Under the pieces are notes generated by a model. That model was not told the DNA's origin. It saw nothing but the letters and a program-made list of their open reading frames with translations, and did no database searches. A stretch of DNA of 64,000 nucleotides, taken from positions 1 through 64,000 of the forward strand of contig JAXGGA010002881.1 in assembly GCA_038373865.1 (NCBI GenBank). The letters run 5' to 3'. Shown piece by piece: positions 1 to 8,360 of the stretch. A program made the position numbers and the translations under genes. This stretch comes from Uloborus plumipes (lineage: Eukaryota > Arthropoda > Arachnida > Araneae > Uloboridae). Positions within the stretch are counted from its first letter, which is position 1. Each line of letters starts with the position of its first letter.

Positions 1-1075
1 GTAATCTTCCAAACTACTGGACCGATTTTAACCATTTTTGCACCGTTAGATAGCTACAGTAACAGAGAGCAGGATAAGCTATAATTTATTTCTAAAAAGC
101 TTAGTTTAAAAAAGTTATTATGGAAAATAGTAAATTTCATTTAATTTCCCCATTAAATAATTAAATTTTCAGTGCATTGTTGCAAAAATTTGGTTGCCAT
201 GCAATAACAATATTAATAGTAATCATGGTGAAAATTTTGAACCTAGGCTTCGCTGGAGTAAGTATGAAATTTATTGCTTTCTTAGGATTTTTATATTCAT
301 TTATGCCAATAATCGCTAACGTGGTAAATAAAAAGGGAATTGATTTCGGCAACACATAGAAAATGGAAAGTGTTTATTGTGAAAAAAATTTCTGAATCAC
401 AACAGTTGTTTTTACCAATTTGGCTTTAACATATTGGCAAAAAAGCATATTTTTTGCTATTCTAGAAGCTGCATAAGTTTAATACAGCCTGGATTCGTGT
501 GCTCTAAGGTTAGGATGAAAACTGAAATCTAAATTTCCAATTTCGGAAAATTTGATACGAATTTTGACTATTTAATTTTTTTTACCATTTTTCTTGATGC
601 CGAGAAAACGCTCCGCACTAGATTCTACTACACCAGATGGGAAACGCAAGCGCTTGGAGCGGGCTAATGAGATACCAGAAGCCAGGGATCAACGGCTACA
701 GCAAAATCGTGGCCGAAGCAGGGATCATCGGCGACGAGAGACTCGCAGACGGCACCCGCAGCACTTTTTAGCTCAAAACATTGAATGGTTTAGAGGGGCC
801 TTCACTTACAGCTCTACCAACGACTACAATTCCAACAACAAGGTCACTATTGGCAAAATGGATAATGTGTGTACATTTTGTGGTGCCATGAAATGGCCAG
901 GTGAGACCCCAGGTATGTGCTGCACTAATGGCAAGGTCAGGTTGCAAGCACTACAACCTCCACCGGAGGTCCTAACGAAACTTCTTACTGAGGACACAAA
1001 AAATGCTAAGCACACAAAAAATGCTAAACCACCCTACACCCACAGAAACCCGGGCAAGGCCGGGTACCCGGCTAG
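1..1075 (+). mobile_element. Helitron, non-autonomous, 5' tip outside window
   Basis: The element ends at 1072-1075 in CTAG followed by T, directly after a GC-rich hairpin (about 1050-1071), which is the classical Helitron 3' terminus. Its first 360 bases closely match the Helitron at 37648-38435, and by comparison with that copy about 48 bases of the 5' end lie left of position 1. Between the termini it keeps only the beginning of a Helitron protein (597-1085), so the replication-initiator and helicase domains have been deleted. Confidence 0.8.
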
Positions 1076-1085
1076 TTTTAAATAA
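597..1085 (+). pseudogene. Helitron protein N-terminal fragment
   Basis: The frame from ATG 597 reads a basic Arg-rich N-terminus (MPRKRSALD at the start), then a Cys motif at about residues 94-112 (CTFCGAMKWPGETPGMCC), then a QPPPEVLTKLL segment. This order is typical of the start of Helitron Rep-helicase proteins of animals. The frame then runs into the element's own 3' end and stops at 1085, so the catalytic part is absent. It is a truncated relic of about 162 residues, not a working transposase. It could still be transcribed, but nothing here shows that. Confidence 0.7.
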
Positions 1086-1113
1086 AGTGTAATCATTCCT
1101 CCCCGGCAAGAAA

Positions 1114-2485
1114 TCTTTACTAATATATAAAGCTGTAGAGTTTGTTTGTTTGTTTGTTTGTTTGAACGCGCTAATCTCAGGAACTACTGGTTCGATTTGA
1201 AAAATTCTTTTTGTGTTGAATAGTCCATTTATCCAGAAAGATTTTAGGCTATAGTTTGAAAAGATTCGATAAGCGATTCGTTTTTTATTCGAATTCAAGG
1301 CAGTTTTCTCATAAATCGCCGAATACTGGGGTTAAAAATTACTTGCACATATTAATGTTATATATCGTTGGAAGCAGAAAAGTTTTGTCCGTCCTATGCA
1401 GTATGTTAAGATTCTCTAACTTAAACACAGCACGAGTTATTCAATTTTAAACTTGCCTTTTGCAAGGCTTCACCCGATTTCTTGCAATACTTGGTTCATT
1501 AAAACCATCAATAAAAAATAAACTAATTATTCCACAGTTTTGATTTTTACGCCATTGGATAGAGCGATATTTTAAACCCCAGAATTGATTCGACTTACAG
1601 TCGAAGAATCAAGCTTTTATCTCCACTAGAAAAAAAGTTACAAGCATTTGAACTTTGAGTTCGAAAACCTCTTTCCTGATCAAACTATTAAAGATTTATT
1701 GCGTTGCTATGGCGACATCTTTTAAATTCATTGTTGGTGTCCTTTTCTTCATTTCGTTTCTTAAAAGCATTTCATTTTACGGCGTTTCAACAAGGCAAAT
1801 AATGCGATCGTCCGTGTTTCACTTGAATTCCTGCATACTTAATGGCTTATATTTTTTTTCTGGTACCATTTTGAAAATGTGTTTCAAATTAAATTGTAAT
1901 TCATGATTTTAGCAGGGATTTTTTTTTGGCTGCGATCTGAATATTAAAACAACTTTTTTGTTTGGAATTTTGTAATTAATGTTACAGGAAGAGAGCGGAT
2001 TGGAAATATTTGTTTTTGGTAGGGAATTGTATTTGTTTATTAGGGAGAGTGTTAAATATGTGCTACTTGACATTGTTTTTATTCCTGAGGAAGCATGTGC
2101 AAATAATGCGATTGACTTTTTTTATGCGGGAAAGTTTTTTAGCGAGCCGCTTTAGCTGGGAGTAGTTTTTTGAAACCGGTTTCGCTAAAACTTTCCTCCC
2201 TCCTTTAAATGCGAGCCGCCTTGGCGGCGAGTAATTTGTTTTAAGTTTCCTTACTACTTTAAAGGCGAGTCGCCTTGGCGGCGAGTAGTTTGCTGAAACT
2301 TTCCTTTCTACTTTAAAGGCGAGCTGCCTTGGTGGTTATATATCATTACTGAAACTTTCCTCGCTACTTTAAAGGCGAGCTGCCTTGGCGGTTATATATC
2401 ATTATATACCGCCTTGACGGCGAGTAGTTTATTTAAATTTTCATCACTACTTTAAAGCCCGTGCAACGCCGGGCCCCACAGCTAG
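1114..2485 (+). mobile_element. Helitron, non-autonomous, complete
   Basis: It starts with TC at 1114 after a host A, followed by a classical animal Helitron 5' end (TATATAAAGCTG, then a TTTG run and a segment beginning AACGCGCTAATCTCAGG). It ends with CTAG at 2482-2485 followed by T, preceded by a GC-rich hairpin (about 2456-2476). The A|T insertion site is as expected. No transposase domain is visible in its 1372 bp; small open frames inside look random. It lies 38 bp from the preceding Helitron. Confidence 0.8.
2140..2460 (+). repeat. Minisatellite inside Helitron, about 5 diverged units
   Basis: Units of roughly 60-70 bp repeat the pattern ACTTTAAAGGCGAG(T/C)(C/T)GCCTTGGCGG followed by GAGTAGTTT and GAAACTTTCC. 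The GCCTTGGCGGC core is partly palindromic. The array abuts the 3' terminal hairpin of the Helitron. Confidence 0.75.
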
Positions 2486-2828
2486 TTTAAAATAAAATAT
2501 AAGTATTCCTCCCAGCAAGAAATTTAAAATAAAGTACAATCATTTTCGGTTTTATTTTTTTCACAAATAATTTCCAAGCTTTCAGCTGAACAAAAGAAAA
2601 AAAAATCGAAAAGAGGTAGAAGTCGAAGCCGGCCGAGCTAGAAGGGCACGTAATTTTCAATCTCTTTACTAGGGGTGAAATTAAAGAATAGAGTGCCTCT
2701 CAGTAGCGGGTTTAGGGTAGGAAGTCGAGGCCCGTGTATCCGCCAAGCACGAATTCAAAGAAGGCTCATGACCCCCCTTAAAGAGTCTAAAGAGATCTTA
2801 AAATTTCGCTTTTACAACGTGTAATTTA
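2486..2828. other. Short spacer between Helitron and Tc1 element
   Basis: The first 38 bases repeat, with some changes, the 38 bases that follow the first Helitron at 1076-1113. The rest is unique-looking sequence without a convincing gene. TA at 2827-2828 is the target duplication of the next element. Confidence 0.5.
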
Positions 2829-4046
2829 CACTGAAGTGACAAAAGTCATGGGATACCTCTTAATATCGTGTCGGCCCTCCTTTTGCCCGGCGAAGTGCAA
2901 CAACTCGACGTGGCATGGACTCAACAAGTCGTTGGAAGTCTTCTGCAGGAATATTGAGCCATGCTGTCTCGATAGACGTCCATAATTGTGAAAGCGTTGA
3001 TGGGGCAGGATTTTGGGCACGAACAGACCTCTCGATGGTGTCCCATAAATGCTCAATGGGATTCATGTCGGGCGATCTAGGTGGCCAAATCATTCGTTGG
3101 AATTGTCCAGAATTTTCTTCAAACCAATTGCGAACAGTTGTGGCCCGGTGACATGGCGCATTGTCATCCATAAAAATCCCATCGTTGTTTGGGTACATGA
3201 AGTCCATGAATGGCTGCAAGTGATCTCCAAGTAGCTGCACATAAGCATTTCCAGTCAATGTTCGGTCCAGTCGCACTAGAGGACCAAGTCCATGCCATGA
3301 AAAAACAGCCCACACCATTACGGAGCCACCACCAGCTTGAACAGTGCCTTGCTGACAGTTTGGGTCCATGGCTTCGTGGGGTCTGCGCCACACTCGAACC
3401 CTACCATCGGCTCTTACCAGCTGAAATCGTGACTCATCGGACCAGGCCACGGTTTTCCATTCATCTAGGGACCAACCGATATGCTCACGTGCCCACGAGA
3501 GTCGCTGCAAGCGATGTCGTTCTGTCAGTAAAGGCACTCGAGTCGGTCTTCTGCTGGAATAGCCCAAGAAATCCAAATTTCTCCGCACAGTTCTAGCAGA
3601 CACGTCCATTGTACGTCCCACATTGATTTCTACGGTGATTTGACGCAGTGTTGCTTGTCTGTTAGAATTTACGACTCTTTGCAGACGTCGCCGGTCTCGA
3701 TCTTTAAGTGCAGGCGGTCGACCACTGCGCTGTCCATGGTGGGATGTTATGCCTGAAATTTCATACTCTCGGCACACTCTTGACACAGTGGATCTGGGAA
3801 TGTTGAATTCTCTAACGATTTCCGAAATGGCATGACCCATGCGTCTAGCTCCAACTAACATTCCGCGTTCAAAGTCTGTTAATTCACGTCGTGCGGTCAT
3901 CATCACGTTAAAACCTCTTCACATGAATAACTTGAACAGAAATGAAAGCTCTGTAAAAGCACTGCGCATTTATACCTGTTCTATGCGATGCTACTGCCAT
4001 CTGAAAATTTGCATATTGCTATCCCATGACTTTTGTCACTTCAGTG
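2829..4046 (-). mobile_element. Tc1-type transposon, complete, DD36E
   Basis: Perfect 27-bp inverted terminal repeats lie at 2829-2855 and 4020-4046 (each begins CACTGAAGTGAC from the outside). Both are flanked by the TA target duplication (2827-2828, 4047-4048). The 1218-bp element carries one uninterrupted transposase frame on the minus strand that nearly fills the space between the ITRs. Identical ITRs and an open frame suggest a recent insertion. Confidence 0.93.
2860..3903 (-). CDS. Tc1/mariner transposase, DD36E type
   Basis: 347 residues from the ATG at 3903 (a second in-frame ATG follows at once; the preceding GTG is not needed). The N-terminal 110 residues hold paired helix-turn-helix segments (ERGMLVGARRMGHAISEIV, then STVSRVCREYE), with a GRPP AT-hook-like linker (RSGRPPALK). 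The catalytic domain shows the first Asp in AWSDESRFQ, the second in FMDDNAPCHRA, and Glu in SPDMNPIEHLWD. I count 36 residues between the second Asp and the Glu, against 34 in Tc1 itself. No stop or frameshift is present, so cut-and-paste activity is possible. Stop codon is 5 bp from the ITR. Family assignment is firm; activity is inference. Confidence 0.93.
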   Translation of the reverse strand: MMTARRELTDFERGMLVGARRMGHAISEIVREFNIPRSTVSRVCREYEISGITSHHGQRSGRPPALKDRDRRRLQRVVNSNRQATLRQITVEINVGRTMDVSARTVRRNLDFLGYSSRRPTRVPLLTERHRLQRLSWAREHIGWSLDEWKTVAWSDESRFQLVRADGRVRVWRRPHEAMDPNCQQGTVQAGGGSVMVWAVFSWHGLGPLVRLDRTLTGNAYVQLLGDHLQPFMDFMYPNNDGIFMDDNAPCHRATTVRNWFEENSGQFQRMIWPPRSPDMNPIEHLWDTIERSVRAQNPAPSTLSQLWTSIETAWLNIPAEDFQRLVESMPRRVVALRRAKGGPTRY

Positions 4047-4048
4047 TA

Positions 4049-5180
4049 ATTGCAGTTTCAAGACTTCAATATCCAAAAATTTTCGGAAGAGAGTTCTTTT
4101 CCCGCATCTTCAATACCTTGATCAAACATTGCCTCAAATGGCATTTTAGAGATTTAAAATTCAAACAGTTAAATGTAGTTGATATCCCCCCTTACTTTTC
4201 TATAGTCTTTAGCTCTAAAATGTGTTTTTAGAAAAGAGAGAGCTTCCGAATTACAGTCTGTACGCCCAAAAATTTCCGGAAGAGTCCCTAAATCCTTTTA
4301 TTATCCGAAATGCTGTCAAACAAAGCCTAAAAGCAGTTGTTCCTATCAAGAATCATGGCGTAAGCGGCGCTATTGAATTATTTTTAAGGGGCGTTTTTAA
4401 AAGTTTTTGTTTTCTTCTTCTTTCACGTGTGGCTCTCGTTTTTAGAGGGATCTTCGTGGAATTCTTGGATGATAAGTTTTTGCTCTTGGGGGTAATGGGC
4501 ACCTCTGCTAAAAGTAAAATTTTGAACCTTCAGTTGCAAAAAACAGAGCTTAAAATTGCATTCTTGAAGCTTCAATGCCGCAAAATTTCGGGCACAGCTC
4601 CCGAATCCTGCCTCTTCTCTTGACGGTATTAAAGATAACCTAAATAAAAATGTTTTTAAAACATATTAATTTCGAAACATTTCGAGAGAGAGTCCTTGCT
4701 AACGTTACTACCAAAGATGGTCTAAAGTAAAGATAGCTTAAGGTTTCAATTTTGAAAATTTTCGGAGGGAGATCCCTAACCACTTTTTGTGTCTTAACAT
4801 CTTCAAAGAGAACTCGAAATTGCGCATCTATATATCGAAAATCTTTCAGGGGAGGGTCTTTGAACTTTTACTTCCCAAAGATAACTTAAATGAGACTTCA
4901 GTTCAAAAAAAAAAAAACCTCATTTTCTTTTACTCTATCATGAAGAAATATATCCTGAGTTGTGCTTCAGTGTCAAAATATTTCAGGAGAGATGTCCCGA
5001 GTCTTCTCAATTCCTTTAACGTCACTAAAGATAGCCTGAAATTGCGTGTTTAGAATTTAAGTTTCAGTAAGTTTCCCAGAGGAGTCTTGATCCTCCAACG
5101 TCATCAAAGGTAGCATAAATAATTTCAATTTTGAAAAAAGTTTTGGAGGGAAGTATTATAAAAAAATTTCCAGCTTTCTA
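4049..5180. repeat. Degenerate tandem repeat, period about 110-150 bp
   Basis: The theme AAATTTTCGG(A/G)GGGAGAGTCC, then a run like AAC(G)TC(A/T)CTAAAGATAGCCTAAA, then TTCAGTT, recurs about seven times with heavy divergence (for example near 4075, 4265, 4575, 4670, 4755, 4835, 4980, 5070). Several short open frames cross it but none resembles a protein. Similar words occur inside the MITE-like repeats at 10426-10681 and 59430-59655. Confidence 0.55.
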
Positions 5181-5890
5181 CCAATTACTTCCGGATTCGA
5201 TGAAAGTGAGTCTCAGCTTGTTACTATCACTTTTGAACTACTTTTGAAGTTCTTTAAAGTTATTTTTGATGTATTTATTTTTATTGCAATAAATTCACTC
5301 TATTATTTTACTAGTATTCTTTAAAGAATTATATTTGTATTTTGAGCTTTGTAATAGTTTATGTTCCTTAAATTTATTTTAGACAAGAGTCATGTTAATA
5401 AATTCCTATTTTCGTACCTTTTTTCGAGCAAATGTTGCTACAATAATATCAGCATCATATTAAAAATAACAGCATTTTTATCCATTAAAAAAAAAAGGAA
5501 ATAATAAAAGCAAATAAGTCATTACATTCAAATAATTATATATTCTTCAGTGGGGGGGGGGGGGCGTATTATAGAAAAATCGTATTCACTGCAGTTGGGT
5601 ATTCATTGGTACATGGTTAGTTTCTTTCACTTCAGGTCAAACCCCCAGGCCCCGGCCAGCTCTCCCCCCCCCCGGGCCCCGGTATTCTGCACCCCCAGAA
5701 TGAACTACCTAAGTCCGCCTATGCTCTGGATAAGGGCTTAGCTCGTTACTATCGAAACTCTGATGGTAACGACTGGCTGCAGAATGTATGAGATAATAAA
5801 GACCGTTGACATACAATAGTCGTATGTAGTTAAAGAAAACGACTAGTAAAGCATGCCAAACCAGAAACAATGTATTCAATCCACCGTTAC
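5181..5890. other. AT-rich spacer with G and C homopolymers
   Basis: No gene is recognisable. A 13-base G run lies at 5552-5564 and a C run near 5664-5673. The words GTTACTATCGAAACTC at about 5750 and GTTACCATCGAAACTCC at about 5887 form a diverged direct repeat. Confidence 0.5.
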
Positions 5891-5912
5891 CATCGAAACT
5901 CCGAGTTTCGAT
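5891..5912. repeat. Short perfect hairpin
   Basis: ATCGAAACT is followed by a 3-base loop CCG and its exact complement AGTTTCGAT. Confidence 0.7.
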
Positions 5913-5923
5913 AGAGACGAATC

Positions 5924-5969
5924 AACGCCTCCTTAATACTAAGGTAATACTTAGTATTAAGAAGGCGTT
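5924..5969. repeat. 19-bp stem, 8-nt loop hairpin
   Basis: Arms at 5924-5942 and 5951-5969 pair over 19 positions with one G-T mismatch; the loop is GGTAATAC. It lies about 210 bp upstream of the H2B-fold locus. It may be the end of a small foldback element or a structured 5' region. Confidence 0.7.
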
Positions 5970-6120
5970 TATTGAATGCTATATAGCAAAACTAAGGATC
6001 GAAAATGGCAACAGTTTGAAATTGAATCAATAGAAACTGGAATCACGAGCTAAAAATTTTATAAACATGAAATTTATTGCTATTTGACATCTAAAAAAGC
6101 TCATATTTTTTTGAAAGTCT

Positions 6121-6126
6121 TATAAA
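6121..6126 (+). promoter_or_regulatory. Possible TATA box
   Basis: TATAAA lies 57 bp before the ATG at 6178, a usual distance for a short 5' leader. No other promoter element was recognised. Confidence 0.4.
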
Positions 6127-6177
6127 CTATACACTGAACAAAATTTTACCACAAAAAATTATCTGAATCAATAAAAC

Positions 6178-6690
6178 ATGCCAAGCCAAAGAATGTTTAC
6201 CACTTCTTCGGCTGGAATGGGACAAAGACAAGAGACAACTTCGTCTGACAGCAGCACAGTTAAAGAATTTAATAGAGGAATTCAAAATGTGGCAGCTAAT
6301 GTTAACCCTGGGCTTACGCTAACCAGGAAAGCAAAAGATGTAGTTGGTGATCATGTAGAGCAGCTTGCAACCGTACTTGCAAGAAAGGCCAAGGAAAATG
6401 CAGGCGATAAAGACGAGCTAGAACCTGCAGATCTTCAATGTGTTTTGTCCGAAGTCTTAGAAGACGATCTATTATCACATGCGTTAAGCCAAGGAAATAG
6501 ATTCTTAAACCTATACTCCAGCGGTATTTTGCCCTTTAAACCTAAAAAACCTAGAATCCAGAGAGAGAGTTCGACGGGAAAGTCAAGAGCTTCAGAAAGG
6601 GAAAGAAAACCAAGGAGTTCAAAGGGTCTTAAGCGATCAAGAGTTTCCCCCAGAAAAGAAAAAGGAGTGTTAGGTCTTCTAAACCCATGA
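6178..6690 (+). CDS. H2B-type histone-fold protein, repeat 1
   Basis: 170 residues. Residues 1-30 are Ser/Thr-rich. Residues 31-115 form one histone fold of the H2B type: alpha1 FNRGIQNVAA, loop GLTLTRKA, a long alpha2 (about 52-76), alpha3 ADLQCVLSEVL, and an H2B-like C-terminal helix DDLLSHALSQG, which parallels GELAKHAVSEG of canonical H2B. Residues 116-170 are a basic Lys/Arg/Ser linker. The stop TGA overlaps the ATG of the next frame (ATGA at 6687-6690). The next frame carries three more folds with the same fold-linker design, so this is probably the first part of one gene split by an indel at 6633-6687 (C run 6647-6651 or A run 6659-6663). No intron is needed. DNA packaging is inferred from the fold only. 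Confidence 0.75.
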   Translation: MPSQRMFTTSSAGMGQRQETTSSDSSTVKEFNRGIQNVAANVNPGLTLTRKAKDVVGDHVEQLATVLARKAKENAGDKDELEPADLQCVLSEVLEDDLLSHALSQGNRFLNLYSSGILPFKPKKPRIQRESSTGKSRASERERKPRSSKGLKRSRVSPRKEKGVLGLLNP

Positions 6691-7808
6691 AGATACCCAA
6701 GCGAGAACCAGCCAAACCGTCCAGCATGTTTAATAAGGGACTAAGAGAAATGATTTCAGCACATCAAAGTCGGATGCCAGGAGGACTGACTGTAGGACGG
6801 AATTCCCAATCGAAGCTTGGCGAAATACTATACAACCTAAGCGAGTTTCTAGTCAACAATGCTGCAACAGACTCGAAAAATAAGGACTTGACTGAACTCG
6901 GTGGAAGAGAAATGGTCGACATCATGAGAGATTTGCTTCCTGAAGACATTGCAGAACTTGCTGTGGCTCACGGGGGGAAGCAGTTGACTGCATTCAGTAG
7001 TGGTATGCTGGTCTACAAGCCCAAAAAGCCCAAAGCCGAAGCATCACTGAAAAGAGCAAAAAAATCGCCAAGGGCTTCAAAGCGGGGTAGAACTTCAAAG
7101 CGGGCACGGCCAGCTTCTAAAAGAAAAGCGAGAGAGCCACGCAAGCCATCGAGCATGTTCACAAGACCTGTCAAAAACATGCTGGGTGAATTTCAGGACA
7201 AAATGCCGGAGAGGCTCACTGTGGGCAGGGGCTCGCAATCGAGGCTAGACGAATTATTATACAATCTCAGCAACTGCCTGGCTAACAGCATGGCGGAAAA
7301 TTCTCGGAATCATGACTTGACTGAAGTCGGCAGCAAAGAAGTCGAGGATTGCATTCAAGATTTGCTCCCCAGGGATCTTGCCGAGCTTTCACGATCCCAC
7401 GGAGCAAAGCGGCTGGCCGAATTCAGCAGTGGCTTCCTGGACTACCAACCCAAAGAGAAAAAACGTGTGAAAGAGAAAGAAATCATCACTCCTGCCCACT
7501 TTACGAGCGGAATCAAAGATCTTTTGAAGAGATTCTCCGAGTCGAAAGTTTCTCTAACTAGAGATGCTTCAGCTAAAATAAATAACTACTTGCTCAATAT
7601 GTGCAAGACTTTAGTGGACAACTTGAGTGTCGATGACGGGGGAAAAGTGACTGCTCAAACTGTTCAGAATGCTTCAGAGCAGTTGCTTCCGAGAGAGTTA
7701 CTCCAGTGTGCTCAGAGCCATTGCAGCGCAGCTTTGAGTACATTTGCGATGACTCAAACGCCAGCTGAAGTGCGGGACAATAACCAACACAAAATCCAAG
7801 TTCTATAA
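6687..7808 (+). CDS. Triple H2B-type histone-fold protein, repeats 2-4
   Basis: 373 residues with three histone folds at about 12-107, 154-249 and 269-355. Folds 2 and 3 are clear duplicates, each introduced by KPSSMF and containing LTVGR(N/G)SQS(K/R)L, a long central helix (LYNLS), DLTE(L/V)G, and the H2B hallmark DLLPEDIAEL / DLLPRDLAEL. Fold 4 is more diverged (QLLPRELLQCAQSHC). Linkers at 108-153 and 250-268 are Lys/Arg-rich with SPRASKRG/TSKRAR motifs like basic histone or protamine-like tails. Canonical H2B has about 125 residues and one fold; four folds in one locus is unusual. A nuclear, DNA- or H2A-binding role is inference. The start ATG may be only an internal Met if the upstream frame is joined in reality. 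Intronless and polyadenylated. Confidence 0.8.
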   Translation: MKIPKREPAKPSSMFNKGLREMISAHQSRMPGGLTVGRNSQSKLGEILYNLSEFLVNNAATDSKNKDLTELGGREMVDIMRDLLPEDIAELAVAHGGKQLTAFSSGMLVYKPKKPKAEASLKRAKKSPRASKRGRTSKRARPASKRKAREPRKPSSMFTRPVKNMLGEFQDKMPERLTVGRGSQSRLDELLYNLSNCLANSMAENSRNHDLTEVGSKEVEDCIQDLLPRDLAELSRSHGAKRLAEFSSGFLDYQPKEKKRVKEKEIITPAHFTSGIKDLLKRFSESKVSLTRDASAKINNYLLNMCKTLVDNLSVDDGGKVTAQTVQNASEQLLPRELLQCAQSHCSAALSTFAMTQTPAEVRDNNQHKIQVL

Positions 7809-7908
7809 TCCACGTTATATGAGGAGTTTTAAGCATAATTTATTTAGACTAGGTTAATTTTAGCATAATTTTTAATGAAAATTCATTACATTGATGATGT
7901 GTTTCAAT

Positions 7909-7914
7909 ATTAAA
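7909..7914 (+). terminator. Polyadenylation signal ATTAAA
   Basis: ATTAAA lies 101 bp after the stop codon at 7808. Thirty bases later comes a run of 18 A (7944-7961). No canonical replication-dependent histone 3' stem-loop is seen. The genomic A tract suggests either a retroposed copy or chance. Confidence 0.55.
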
Positions 7915-7972
7915 TTCAATCAAAAAGCTAATTTGAAATGATCAAAAAAAAAAAAAAAAAACAATAATTCCG

Positions 7973-7995
7973 TCACACACACACACACACACACA
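7973..7995. repeat. CA microsatellite
   Basis: About ten CA units follow the A tract that ends at 7961. Confidence 0.85.
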
Positions 7996-8360
7996 AAGTC
8001 CAGTAGTTTGAATTGCATCATTTGTTTTGAGGGAATTTTCATGACGCTGAACATTTGTTGCATTTTTCAATTATTTTTCGCCAAAAGAGTCAAAAGAAAG
8101 CGCTTTATCGGATTGTCAAACGTTGCCAAAATTAATATGGTAGGTTCCTCGTTTCTTGCTCTGGCTATCAAAAAAATATTTGTCTTCAGGTTTTATCTAA
8201 CAGGTTCAACTTGTGCAGAGGACATTGGGAAAAATCCTTTTTATGAAAACAATTTTCTCGCAAGTTAATCCATTATTTTTTTTTTTAAATTAAACTGGGT
8301 GTAGGTGAGATATTCAAAACGTCATTTCTGCGCTAGTATTGTAGGACACACTGTGTATTA

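Noticed and set aside
177..359. Small membrane protein at the left edge
   Set aside because: It lies inside a non-autonomous Helitron and the copy at 37.9 kb lacks the frame.
3210..3596. Plus-strand frame opposite the Tc1 transposase
   Set aside because: It is a shadow of the transposase on the other strand.
6687..6690. Bacterial-style translational coupling at ATGA
   Set aside because: Surroundings are clearly eukaryotic; an indel within one gene explains the overlap more simply.
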